Numbered from the stretch's first letter, positions 6,856-13,325 are shown. The stretch is DNA of 33,008 nt from MGBC108787 sp964430695 (GCA_964430695.1 CAYSFO010000010.1:1-33008); one strand, 5' to 3'. Notes: a model not told the origin generated them from the letters alone. Numbers and translations are program-made.

Positions 6856-8239
6856 GTTCAAAATCATCATTATCTTTTGAATAATAACTATTTTGGATAT
6901 AATCAATATCTTCTTCGTTTAGTATATTTCTATCAATCATTTCATCAATAATTTGTTCGTAGATTTTATCTTCCTTTTTAGAACTGAAAAATTTGTCTTG
7001 GAAAAATTCTAAAATCTTTTTCCAAAATTCTTGCCATGCTTGAAGTAATTTTTCTAACCTAGAAACCTCTTTTTCTAAAGAAGATATTTCTTCTCTTTGT
7101 TCAGCAATTTTATTTTGCTTCGTAATATTTTGCCTTTCAAGAGTTTTAATTCTTTGATTTTTTTCTTTTAGTTGTAATTGCAAGTCATCAACTTCGTTTG
7201 TATGATTTTTTAAATTATGCTCAAAATCATCCATAAGAGAAGTTAAGTCATCAATATTCTTTATCCCTTCAACATTGATATCAACCTTTTTAGCAAAGTT
7301 ATAAATTGTTTCCTTATCTTCTTCACTAATAACATAATTATTTTTGGAAATTTTAGTAGGTTTCAAATTAGAAATAATTTCTTTGACCTCATTTGATTTT
7401 GAAAGAGTATCTTTTGTTTGAATATTCACTTGTTCTAATCTTTCACGATTTCGATCAGCGTGTTCTTTCAAATAGGTATATTGTTTATTCATATTTTTTA
7501 TAGGAATGTCATTATTTCTTCCATCAAGTTTTTCTAACAATTCAATATTTGTATTATAGATTTTGTTAAAAGATTCTTTGCAATAAATTCTTAAAGTATC
7601 TTGTATTTCTCTTAATGATTCTTTTGTGAATATTGTAGATTTTCCCACTTGTTTTTTCATACCATTTTTATTTCCATCTTTTACAGGAACACCAACGATA
7701 TGTAAATGAGGACTTGCTTCATCATAATGAACAACAGCATTTGCTACTTTAAAAGAGGGTACAATTTTTTCTAAATCTTGTACTTGTTCTTTAAAAACTT
7801 CTGTCATTTTTCTTTTATAGGAATCTTCTTTATTTTTCCAAAATTCCATATTTCCAAGTTCAATAATGATTTCACAAGCTAAATCATTTTTTGCATTACT
7901 AGAAATATGAGAAAAATAATCTTCGATTTTTCTATCATTACGAGTTTGCTTTTCGTTATATTCTTTTCGTGCCTCATCAAATTCTTGAACATATAATTTT
8001 TTCACATCTTCATACAAATTATTTGTTCCACATATAATCTCAATTAGCTCAATCTTATCATCATATTTTCGTAAATTATGTTTATTTACTTTTGATAATT
8101 GTTGTGAATTTTGAATTGCATTATTGTTAAAAACTTTGTCTGTAACAACTCCATTTTTTATATTTCTTCTTGACCTTTTGCTTTTATTTTTATCATTTCC
8201 AATATGGAATGAATAGGCTAATTTTTGTATAAATATCAC
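6851..8239 (-). CDS. MobV/Pre-type plasmid mobilization relaxase
   Basis: The central segment VVHYDEASPHLHIVGVPV is the metal-binding HxH motif of the Mob_Pre (MobV) family, with an upstream acidic region and NLRKYDD near the N-terminus. These relaxases nick one strand at oriT and lead it into a recipient through a helper conjugation system. Residues from about 330 on form long coiled coils (runs of EKEV, EREE), as usual in the family. The start is unclear. The frame extends to a GTG at 8275 without a ribosome site. GTG at 8239 is the nearest standard start. ATA at 8230 has the best spacing from AAGTGAT and would give a protein starting (M)QKLAYSFHIG. The oriT should lie just upstream, in the inverted-repeat region beyond 8240. 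Confidence 0.85.
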   Translation of the reverse strand: MIFIQKLAYSFHIGNDKNKSKRSRRNIKNGVVTDKVFNNNAIQNSQQLSKVNKHNLRKYDDKIELIEIICGTNNLYEDVKKLYVQEFDEARKEYNEKQTRNDRKIEDYFSHISSNAKNDLACEIIIELGNMEFWKNKEDSYKRKMTEVFKEQVQDLEKIVPSFKVANAVVHYDEASPHLHIVGVPVKDGNKNGMKKQVGKSTIFTKESLREIQDTLRIYCKESFNKIYNTNIELLEKLDGRNNDIPIKNMNKQYTYLKEHADRNRERLEQVNIQTKDTLSKSNEVKEIISNLKPTKISKNNYVISEEDKETIYNFAKKVDINVEGIKNIDDLTSLMDDFEHNLKNHTNEVDDLQLQLKEKNQRIKTLERQNITKQNKIAEQREEISSLEKEVSRLEKLLQAWQEFWKKILEFFQDKFFSSKKEDKIYEQIIDEMIDRNILNEEDIDYIQNSYYSKDNDDFER

Positions 8240-8296
8240 TTCCTTACTAATATCATTTTGAGGTTTCGTAAACACTCTAAGAGTGAGTAGGAAACC

Positions 8297-8604
8297 AAGA
8301 CAAAATTTCTAACTCCCTATATGTTTTGACGCAAGCATCAAAACATGGGAGCTAAGGTTTACCACCTTAGAAACCGTTTGTCTTATTTCGTAATATTTCA
8401 AAACTCGCATAATGAAATAAAACTACATAAGACTTGGATAAAATAGAAAGTACAACTTTCAATTTTATCTTTGAAAATTATTCGTGATTCCACAAACTTC
8501 GTAAGTGAAATCTCTCACAATTTTTTATACAAACTATCGCCACTTTCATTGAACAAGTTCAACAAAACGTGCCACGTTTGTTATTACTTTTTTAGAAAAA
8601 AAGT
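8297..8604. other. inverted-repeat cluster, candidate oriT / single-strand origin
   Basis: This non-coding stretch of about 380 bases upstream of the relaxase holds several strong dyads. AAGACAAA (8297-8304) with TTTGTCTT (8377-8384) encloses two hairpins: TGTTTTGA/TCAAAACA (8322-8345, extended by CTCCC/GGGAG) and CTAAGG/CCTTAG (8352-8370). A 14-bp stem with one mismatch and a 3-base loop follows at 8437-8469. A nearly perfect palindrome AAACGTG-C-CACGTTT is at 8565-8579, and ACTTTTTT/AAAAAAGT at 8586-8604. Such structures next to a MobV gene are expected for oriT or a lagging-strand origin. A folded leader RNA for mob is an alternative. The nick site cannot be placed. Confidence 0.55.
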
Positions 8605-8620
8605 AAACAAAAAACTATGA

Positions 8621-8869
8621 TTAACACAATTCATAGTCATCAACTTTTTCTGATTCTTCTTCTAAAAAAAGCACTTCTTTTTTCTCATTATCATATCTAA
8701 AATAGGCTTCTTTGTTTTCACAATCAATTACCTTGATTGTATCTTTATCATATAAAAATATTTCAAATGAAAATATATTTAGATTCTTTTTTAGATACTC
8801 CAATACTTTATATTGGTGAATTGTTTCTACACAATTTTTCATTATCTCATCATTTGTTAGTTGTTTCAT
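8621..8869 (-). CDS. small hypothetical protein of the element
   Basis: An 82-residue protein with no known motif. The first half is helical, and the last 25 residues are very acidic (EEESEKVDDYEL). The ATG at 8869 is preceded by AAGGAAATTAAAA; an upstream in-frame ATG at 8920 lies inside the preceding gene without a ribosome site. The start overlaps the end of the 8850-9020 frame by 20 bases, so the two are probably translationally coupled. Both lie downstream of the recombinase and upstream of the relaxase on the same strand. Confidence 0.55.
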   Translation of the reverse strand: MKQLTNDEIMKNCVETIHQYKVLEYLKKNLNIFSFEIFLYDKDTIKVIDCENKEAYFRYDNEKKEVLFLEEESEKVDDYELC

Positions 8870-9020
8870 TTTTAATTTCCTTTCTTTCGTTTTCTTTATA
8901 TTCAAGTAATAAGTTTTCATATTGTTGTTCTATTACTTGTGGAATAAACTCTAATACTTTAGTTTCATCTTTAAAATATTCATATAATTGTGGTAATAAA
9001 AATTTAAAAAAGTAATTCAT
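8850..9020 (-). CDS. very small hypothetical protein (56 residues)
   Basis: A short frame starting at ATG 9020 directly after GGGGGTGATTT, one of the best ribosome sites in the window, and ending in TGA at 8850-8852. It begins MNYFFKFLLPQLYEYF and ends in a charged helix (LLEYKENERKEIKNE). It overlaps the next gene by 20 bases. No function is recognised. The strong ribosome site and the overlap make it a real gene rather than chance. It shows TGA used as a stop, provided the frame is genuine. Confidence 0.6.
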   Translation of the reverse strand: MNYFFKFLLPQLYEYFKDETKVLEFIPQVIEQQYENLLLEYKENERKEIKNETTNK

Positions 9021-9042
9021 AAATCACCCCCTTTCTGCCAAT

Positions 9043-9068
9043 AAAAAAGAGATACATTTCTATACCTC
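9043..9068 (-). terminator. terminator of the serine recombinase gene
   Basis: GAGATACA (9049-9056) and TATACCTC (9061-9068) form an 8-bp stem with two G-U pairs and a 4-base loop, with A6 on the left (U6 on the minus strand). It overlaps the recombinase stop codon. Confidence 0.7.
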
Positions 9069-10957
9069 AATTTGTAATATCGTAAATTTACTTTTATCAA
9101 ATTTAGATTCCTTTTCTTGTGGAATTATTTGAATGATATCATCTGTATTGAAACTATTTATATCAAGTAAATCTGTTTGTATTGTTGTTTCTTTAATATT
9201 ATAAAAGTTTCGTAGGGTAGAAATGTAATCATTCTTTTCATGCTCTTTTTTGTAATTAGAAAGAATTATATCTCTTTCGTTTACATTTACTATCATATCA
9301 AAACAATCATTTCTAAACATAAGACCAATATTTTCAATCTCGTTTTTATTAAATATAATGTTAGTAATAGAAACATTGTAATCTTTATCCATATCAATTT
9401 CGATTTCATCAATATACTTATTTATTAAATATTGTTTTTGTTCTTGGCTCAATTTTTTCCATAGATTATTAGTTTTTACATATTCTGATTTTTGTTTCAT
9501 TTTTTCAATTTNNNNNNNNNNNNNNNNNNNNNNNNNNNNNNNNNNNNNNNNNNNNNNNNNNNNNNNNNNNNNNNNNNNNNNNNNNNNNNNNNNNNNNNNN
9601 NNNNNNNNNNNTTCCATAGATTATTAGTTTTTACATATTCTGATTTTTGTTTCATTTTTTCAATTTCTTTTAGATTAAATATAGTTTCGATATCTTGTTT
9701 AAATTCCATAGATTCTTGTATTTCCTCTAATTCAATGATTTTATTTTTTGCCATCTCAAGTTCAGTTTCAATTTCCTTTAATTCATTTGCAAGGGTAGTT
9801 GGTTCAAGTAGTCCATCAATAAATGCTTTTTTTATTCGATCGGATTTTTCTTCTAAACCATTTACAATGGTCTTATATTTTTTGATTTCATTTTCCGTAT
9901 CTTGATTAAGAGTAGGTTTAAAAGAATTATCAACAATAAGAAAAAAATCTAACATATCATTTAAAAATTTCATCAAAGATTTTTCAATTCTATTTTCATT
10001 GATTCTAGTATTACAACTAGCACATTTATAATAAATATGTTTTGTTTTATTTTTACTTGTACTAGAACTTCCACCCATTATTTTGCCACATTTAGGACAT
10101 TTCATTTTTTGCATAAAAATATATACAAGTTTTCTATGGAAATTTTTAAGATTTTTCTCTTTCCTTTTTTGTACCATATCAAAACTAGTTTTATCAATAA
10201 TTGCTGGGACAACATTTTCAAATACTTGATTTTCTCCATCAGTTCTTTTACCAAACTCCATATTACCAATATAAAGTTGATTAGAAAGTATCTTATCAAC
10301 AGTAGTAGTTGCCCACTTACGATTTAGAACTTCTTCTTCATTAAATAATTTACAAATAGAGCAAACAGAAGCACCATCTAAATATAGTTTAAATATTCTT
10401 CTAACCACATCTGCTTTTACTTCATCAATAATAAGTTCTTTGCTATCTTTAACCTTTGTAAAGCCAATAGGTGGTTTTCCACTTAAATGACCTTTTTTTG
10501 CTGCTCCTATGAGTCCAAATTTTGTTCTTTCACTTGTTCTTTCGATTTCAAGTTGTGCAAGTATTGTAAGCATACGAATAAAAAATTTTCCATTAGCTGT
10601 TTCAGTGTTAATTTCTTCAGCCACACTTTCTAAACTACAATTATAATCTTCTAACATAGTACATATTGTTTCTAAATCTCTAATAGAACGAGTAAGTCTA
10701 TCAAGTTTATAAACAATAATTTTATTGATTTTTCCATTTTTCATATCTTCAATCATTTCTTGGAATTTTGGTCTATTAGTATCTTTTGCCGAAACTCCTT
10801 CTTCACGATATACTTTGTATATCTTATAACCTTTAAATTCACATAATTTTTGTAATCTATCTTCTTGTTCATCTAAACTATGACCGAACCTACTTTGATC
10901 TTCGGTAGATACACGAGGGTATAGACCACAAATTATTTCAGTTTCTTCTTGTTTCAA
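9060..10957 (-). CDS. large serine recombinase (integrase), interrupted only by an assembly gap
   Basis: The N-terminal resolvase domain begins YPRVSTEDQS, with the catalytic Ser in RVST, then EEGVSAKDTNRP and KLDRLTR. A recombinase domain follows (GKPPIGF...YLDGASVCSICKLF), then a zinc ribbon with CPKCGKIMGG and CASC pairs, a coiled coil, and a C-terminal tail. Such enzymes integrate and excise elements at short att sites. The frame appears broken at 9512-9611 by 100 Ns. The 55 bases on each side are identical, and deleting 155 bases (Ns plus one copy) joins the two parts in frame, giving about 580 residues, a normal length. TTG at 10957 is the likely start, after GGAATGTGAT. The gene is the obvious integrase for this element. 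Confidence 0.9.
9512..9611. other. assembly gap of exactly 100 N
   Basis: Exactly 100 N, a placeholder length. The flanks 9457-9511 and 9612-9666 are the same 55 bases, which indicates two contigs with an unmerged k-mer-length overlap. No sequence is probably missing. Confidence 0.9.
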
Positions 10958-10990
10958 ATTATCACATTCCTTTCTACTATTTTTTAAAAC

Positions 10991-11021
10991 GAAAAAACAC
11001 AAGAGAGATTTCCCTTGTGTT
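10991..11021 (-). terminator. hairpin terminator in front of the recombinase gene
   Basis: AACACAAG (10996-11003) with CTTGTGTT (11014-11021) forms an 8-bp stem. On the minus strand it is followed by a T6 run and then by the recombinase ribosome site. It either ends transcripts coming from the 11429 gene and repeat region or acts as an attenuator of the recombinase. Confidence 0.6.
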
Positions 11022-11053
11022 AGGTAAACTAAAAATATAATGTTAGAAGTATT

Positions 11054-11076
11054 TTGATAGAATTTTTATCTATCAT
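11054..11076. repeat. inverted repeat of module 1
   Basis: TTGATAGA (11054-11061) and TCTATCAT (11069-11076) form an imperfect dyad about 25 bases before the first 11-bp array. It corresponds in position to the dyads at 11172 and 11297. Confidence 0.5.
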
Positions 11077-11099
11077 ACTCAGTTTAGCACTACACCTAA

Positions 11100-11165
11100 G
11101 TAAAGTCTAGGTAAAAAATGGGTAAATTTTGAGTAATTATTGGGAAAAATTTGAGAAGTATGGAT
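11100..11165. repeat. array 1 of 11-bp phased repeats (6 units)
   Basis: Six consecutive 11-mers without spacers: GTAAAGTCTAG, GTAAAAAATGG, GTAAATTTTGA, GTAATTATTGG, GAAAAATTTGA, GAAGTATGGAT. The first unit ends in GTCTAG, as in the other two arrays. Confidence 0.75.
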
Positions 11166-11171
11166 ACTTTT

Positions 11172-11193
11172 GTATTGATACTTTTCTCAATAC
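11172..11193. repeat. inverted repeat of module 2
   Basis: GTATTGA (11172-11178) and TCAATAC (11187-11193) form a 7-bp dyad, followed by CATAGTA. The same dyad and trailing CATAGTA recur at 11297-11328. Confidence 0.65.
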
Positions 11194-11218
11194 TTTATCA
11201 TAGTAACACTTGATTCTT

Positions 11219-11295
11219 GCAATGTCTAGGCAAAAAAGTTGCAAATTTCATGCAAGAATGTTGCAAAAAGTATGCAAAAAAGTTGCAAGACTATA
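11219..11295. repeat. array 2 of 11-bp phased repeats (7 units)
   Basis: Seven consecutive 11-mers, all starting GCAA: GCAATGTCTAG, GCAAAAAAGTT (twice), GCAAATTTCAT, GCAAGAATGTT, GCAAAAAGTAT, GCAAGACTATA. The period is exact, and the first unit again ends in GTCTAG. Confidence 0.85.
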
Positions 11296-11296
11296 A

Positions 11297-11317
11297 GTAT
11301 TGATAAATTCTCAATAC
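11297..11317. repeat. inverted repeat of module 3
   Basis: GTATTGA (11297-11303) and TCAATAC (11311-11317) form the same dyad as at 11172-11193, again followed by CATAGTA. Confidence 0.65.
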
Positions 11318-11336
11318 ACTACCATAGTATCATAGG

Positions 11337-11435
11337 GAATAGTCTAGTTTCAATACAATAAATAATACAAATTTAGTATAATTTCTAGTATAAAAATAGT
11401 ATATTTTTAGTATAAATATAATCTATTTTTAATAC
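11337..11435. repeat. array 3 of 11-bp phased repeats (about 9 units)
   Basis: GAATAGTCTAG opens the array. Units ending AGTAT or similar follow with an 11-base step: ATTTCTAGTAT, AAAAATAGTAT, ATTTTTAGTAT, then two weaker units that run into the 3' end of the 11429 gene. Units are more diverged at both ends. Confidence 0.7.
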
Positions 11436-11722
11436 ATTTTATTCATCATATTTAATATAGAACTATATTTAGTAAATGATACAATAGCATTTTCTCTAGG
11501 TAAGTAAATTTTCTCTATATCATCATAAAGTAGTGCTATTAGAGTGCTTTTAGAATTACTTACAATAATTCTGTGAGGTTCTCTAACACTTATATTGGTT
11601 TGATTGAATTTGATGATATGCCCCGATAAAAACTCAATATTAAGATTGGTTGTACTAACTTTCATTTTTAGTTTTCTCTTGATATCACTAGGGAAGTCTA
11701 AAGATTCTATGGTCGTTTTCAT
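11429..11722 (-). CDS. small hypothetical protein beside the phased repeats
   Basis: A 97-residue basic protein of unknown family. Predicted strands alternate through IEFLSGHIIKF, EPHRIIVSN and LIALLYDDIEKIYL, suggesting a small beta-rich fold, with a short helix at the end. The listed ATG is 13 bases from the AAAGGAG ribosome site. Two in-frame ATT codons just before it (11723-11728) are better spaced, so an ATT start is possible. Its 3' end overlaps the third 11-bp repeat array, and its gene is the nearest upstream neighbour of that array, so it is a candidate for the protein that binds there. This is positional inference only. A recombination directionality factor would be another possibility. 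Confidence 0.5.
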   Translation of the reverse strand: MKTTIESLDFPSDIKRKLKMKVSTTNLNIEFLSGHIIKFNQTNISVREPHRIIVSNSKSTLIALLYDDIEKIYLPRENAIVSFTKYSSILNMMNKMY

Positions 11723-11795
11723 AATAATTCATCAACTCCTTTAAAACAATGAAAAAAGCCCATAATATCAAATACTATGAACTTGTTTTATAAAT

Positions 11796-11830
11796 AAAAA
11801 ACTCACACTTCCTAATAAGGTGTGCGAGTT
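11796..11830 (-). terminator. terminator now serving tRNA-Gly, carried by the element
   Basis: ACTCaCAC (11801-11808) pairs with GTGcGAGT (11822-11829), with an A5 run to the left. It is the first hairpin downstream of tRNA-Gly on the minus strand and lies inside the element. Confidence 0.6.
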
Positions 11831-11835
11831 TAAAC

Positions 11836-11847
11836 CTCAATGGAGCG
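11836..11847. repeat. right attachment repeat (attR core) at tRNA-Gly 3' end
   Basis: CTCAATGGAGCG is identical to 5351-5362. It covers the CCA end, discriminator and first acceptor bases of tRNA-Gly on the minus strand, so integration leaves a complete tRNA. Confidence 0.7.
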
Positions 11848-11914
11848 GATGATGGGAATCGAACCCACGTTATCAGCTTGGAAGGCTGAAGCTCTACCAT
11901 TAAACTACATCCGC
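11841..11914 (-). tRNA. tRNA-Gly (anticodon TCC)
   Basis: The acceptor GCGGATG pairs with CATCCGC, the D arm contains GTTTAATGGTAGAGC, and the anticodon stem TCAGC/GCTGA holds loop CTTCCAA, anticodon TCC. The T arm has GTTCGATTC, and the discriminator T is followed by an encoded CCA. Length is 74 bases. It is the integration target of the adjoining element. Confidence 0.95.
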
Positions 11915-11926
11915 ATGACAATTAAG

Positions 11927-11954
11927 ATTATAACATAAAAATTACAAATTTCAA
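11927..11954 (-). promoter_or_regulatory. promoter of tRNA-Gly
   Basis: On the minus strand TTGAAA (11954-11949) and TATAAT (11932-11927) are 16 bases apart, and the -10 is 12 bases from the tRNA 5' end. Confidence 0.6.
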
Positions 11955-12093
11955 CTATTTTTTTCTAAAAGCTTCAGCTTCAGCTTTTATACATAATATT
12001 TAAAATTAAAATCTATTATTATCCACTTGCTATATTATATGAAAATTTTCTATAAGTGTGCATAATACTATAGAATAAAAAAATGTTTTTTGC

Positions 12094-12099
12094 TATAAT
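12094..12099 (+). promoter_or_regulatory. -10 box of tRNA-Thr
   Basis: TATAAT lies 9 bases upstream of the mature tRNA 5' end and is preceded by TGC. I see no good -35, so it may be an extended -10 promoter. Confidence 0.5.
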
Positions 12100-12108
12100 G
12101 TAATCACT

Positions 12109-12184
12109 GCTGGAATAGCTCAGTTGGTAGAGCAACGCCCTCGTAACGCGTAGGTCGCAAGTTCGAGTCTTGTTTCCAGCACCA
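12109..12184 (+). tRNA. tRNA-Thr (anticodon CGT)
   Basis: Acceptor GCTGGAA pairs with TTCCAGC; the D arm is GCTCAGTTGGTAGAGC; the anticodon loop CTCGTAA gives CGT (reads ACG); the T loop is TTCGAGT; CCA is encoded. 76 bases. The last pair of the anticodon stem is a C-C mismatch. Confidence 0.92.
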
Positions 12185-12196
12185 TTTGTTTATTAG

Positions 12197-12217
12197 CCCC
12201 AAAAATATTGGGGTTTT
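12197..12217 (+). terminator. terminator of tRNA-Thr
   Basis: CCCCAA (12197-12202) with TTGGGG (12208-12213), a 5-base loop, then TTTT. Confidence 0.8.
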
Positions 12218-12235
12218 ATATTTGAAAAATTTATA

Positions 12236-12273
12236 AAAAAATCACAGGCAACTTACTGTCTGTGATTTTTTTA
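12236..12273. terminator. bidirectional terminator
   Basis: ATCACAG (12241-12247) with CTGTGAT (12260-12266) has A6 before and T7 after. It probably ends the minus-strand gene at 12302. Confidence 0.75.
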
Positions 12274-12301
12274 TCAAATAATAAAAGTATAATTTTTCTT
12301 T

Positions 12302-13213
12302 TTATTTTTTCCTTTTGTGTCTTTTTTTATGATACTTTTTTTGCTTTCTTCTAGGAACACTTAGGCAAATAATGATTCGATATAAACAAGGTGCCATAAA
12401 TTTTAAATAGGTTAATTTATCTAATGTACGATTAAAAAATCTAGTTAAATACATAAAGATAGAACAATTAATATAATTAAATAATTGAGCAATACATTTA
12501 ATAATCTTATGTCCGTGATTTAATTTATAATTTAATGGACAACAATAGTCGAAACAGACGGAATCACAGCAAATATGAATTTTATTCGCCTCATATCCTG
12601 CTTTTAACAATCCTTCTACAAAAGCAATTTGCATTTTTTTGTTAGGAAAACAAACACAAATTTTCAGACTAAGATCTTTTGGCTTCGAAAACTTACCAAC
12701 ATCAAAACCAGTTAACCACCAACTACAATCTTTCCTAGAAAATAAAAAACATTTTTTAAAAAGCTTAAATTCTATTTCTAATCGTTCATCATCACAAGCA
12801 CTTCTCCAATAGTTTTTTGGCAAATCAGAACCAAATTCTCGTACATAAACTCCAACCTCTGCTCCTGTTGTAATTCCATATTGTCCTTTCCAAAACTCGA
12901 TACGATAATGCTTTTGCTCATAATCAAAATAAATAGGTTCTGCATCCATTACCATATTAAGATAGGGTGCTTTTAAATCATATAAATCTCGATAACCAAT
13001 ATCCCTTTGCCATGAATCATTTTTCGAAATAACAATATCTTGTAATAAATCAAATTCAAATCCGAAAGGTTTCAAAGCAGCATTAATATAAGACAATTTC
13101 TCTTCATCACTAGTACAATTTACTTTACGAATTGCCCATCTTTTTCTACAAAGATAAAAAATCCAAATGACGAAAGCAAATAGAAGAATCAAAGTAAGAA
13201 TAAAGTATTTCAT
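12302..13213 (-). CDS. DUF4474-like membrane-anchored protein
   Basis: One membrane segment at the N-terminus (YFILTLILLFAFVIWIFYL) is followed by a cytoplasmic or external domain of about 280 residues. The stretch around AEPIYFDYEQKHYRIEFWKGQYG and TTGAEVGVY is what I associate with the DUF4474 family of Clostridia and Bacilli, whose function is unknown. The C-terminus is highly basic (RRKQKKYHKKRHKRKK), which may bind nucleic acid or the membrane surface. The middle is unusually Cys-rich (CICCDSVCFDYCC-like spacing near residues 215-230). ATG at 13213 is 6 bases from AGGAGG; ATG at 13216 is also possible. The frame continues upstream to 13282 without a ribosome site. Confidence 0.65.
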   Translation of the reverse strand: MKYFILTLILLFAFVIWIFYLCRKRWAIRKVNCTSDEEKLSYINAALKPFGFEFDLLQDIVISKNDSWQRDIGYRDLYDLKAPYLNMVMDAEPIYFDYEQKHYRIEFWKGQYGITTGAEVGVYVREFGSDLPKNYWRSACDDERLEIEFKLFKKCFLFSRKDCSWWLTGFDVGKFSKPKDLSLKICVCFPNKKMQIAFVEGLLKAGYEANKIHICCDSVCFDYCCPLNYKLNHGHKIIKCIAQLFNYINCSIFMYLTRFFNRTLDKLTYLKFMAPCLYRIIICLSVPRRKQKKYHKKRHKRKK

Positions 13214-13291
13214 CATATACCTCCTACTATATCTTATAGAACTTTCATAAAATAGTAACGGTTTATGACTATTAGAATGCAAAGGAAAATG

Positions 13292-13319
13292 TTGCTAGTA
13301 AAAATATATAAAGTATAGT
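13292..13319 (+). promoter_or_regulatory. promoter of a possible small RNA
   Basis: TTGCTA (13292-13297) and TATAGT (13314-13319) are 16 bases apart. No gene begins before the terminator at 13411. Confidence 0.4.
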
Positions 13320-13325
13320 AAAATA

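Larger units (their letters stand above)
5351..11847 (-). mobile_element. integrative mobilizable element in tRNA-Gly
   Basis: A 12-bp direct repeat, CTCAATGGAGCG, occurs at 5351-5362 and 11836-11847. The right copy overlaps the 3' end of tRNA-Gly. Between them lie a large serine recombinase, a MobV-type relaxase, a candidate oriT, two HTH regulators and several unknown small genes, a set typical of a small element that integrates by itself but borrows conjugation machinery. No type IV secretion, VirB4 or coupling-protein gene is present, so transfer would need a helper. No recognisable cargo gene is seen. The length is about 6.3 kb after removing the artificial 155-base gap and overlap. Boundaries are inferred from the repeat and the orphan terminator. 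Confidence 0.75.

Noticed and set aside
8586..8604. ACTTTTTT/AAAAAAGT as a terminator of the 8621 gene
   Set aside because: The stem is only A-T rich and no T run follows on the minus strand; kept only as part of the inverted-repeat cluster.
9492..9905. Plus-strand ORF across the N gap
   Set aside because: It consists of unknown residues and antisense recombinase sequence.
10037..10327. ORFs overlapping the recombinase in other frames (10037-10327 plus, 10102-10299 minus)
   Set aside because: They lie inside a clearly conserved recombinase and show no ribosome site or family pattern.
9060..11002. Recombinase as two separate genes or a frameshifted pseudogene
   Set aside because: The break coincides with the N run, and removing the 155-base artefact restores one frame of normal length.
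11100..11435. Repeat arrays as a CRISPR
   Set aside because: Units are 11 bp with no spacers, and no cas gene is present. CRISPR repeats are longer and separated by unique spacers.
11680..11735. Short ATG frame (14 codons) overlapping the start of the 11429 gene as a leader peptide
   Set aside because: ATG is only 3 bases from the ribosome site and the frame stops quickly; could be chance in AT-rich DNA.
11967..11988. AAAAGCT...AGCTTTT near the tRNA genes as a terminator
   Set aside because: The stem is built from a short GCTTCA repeat, lies upstream of tRNA-Gly, and serves no gene end.
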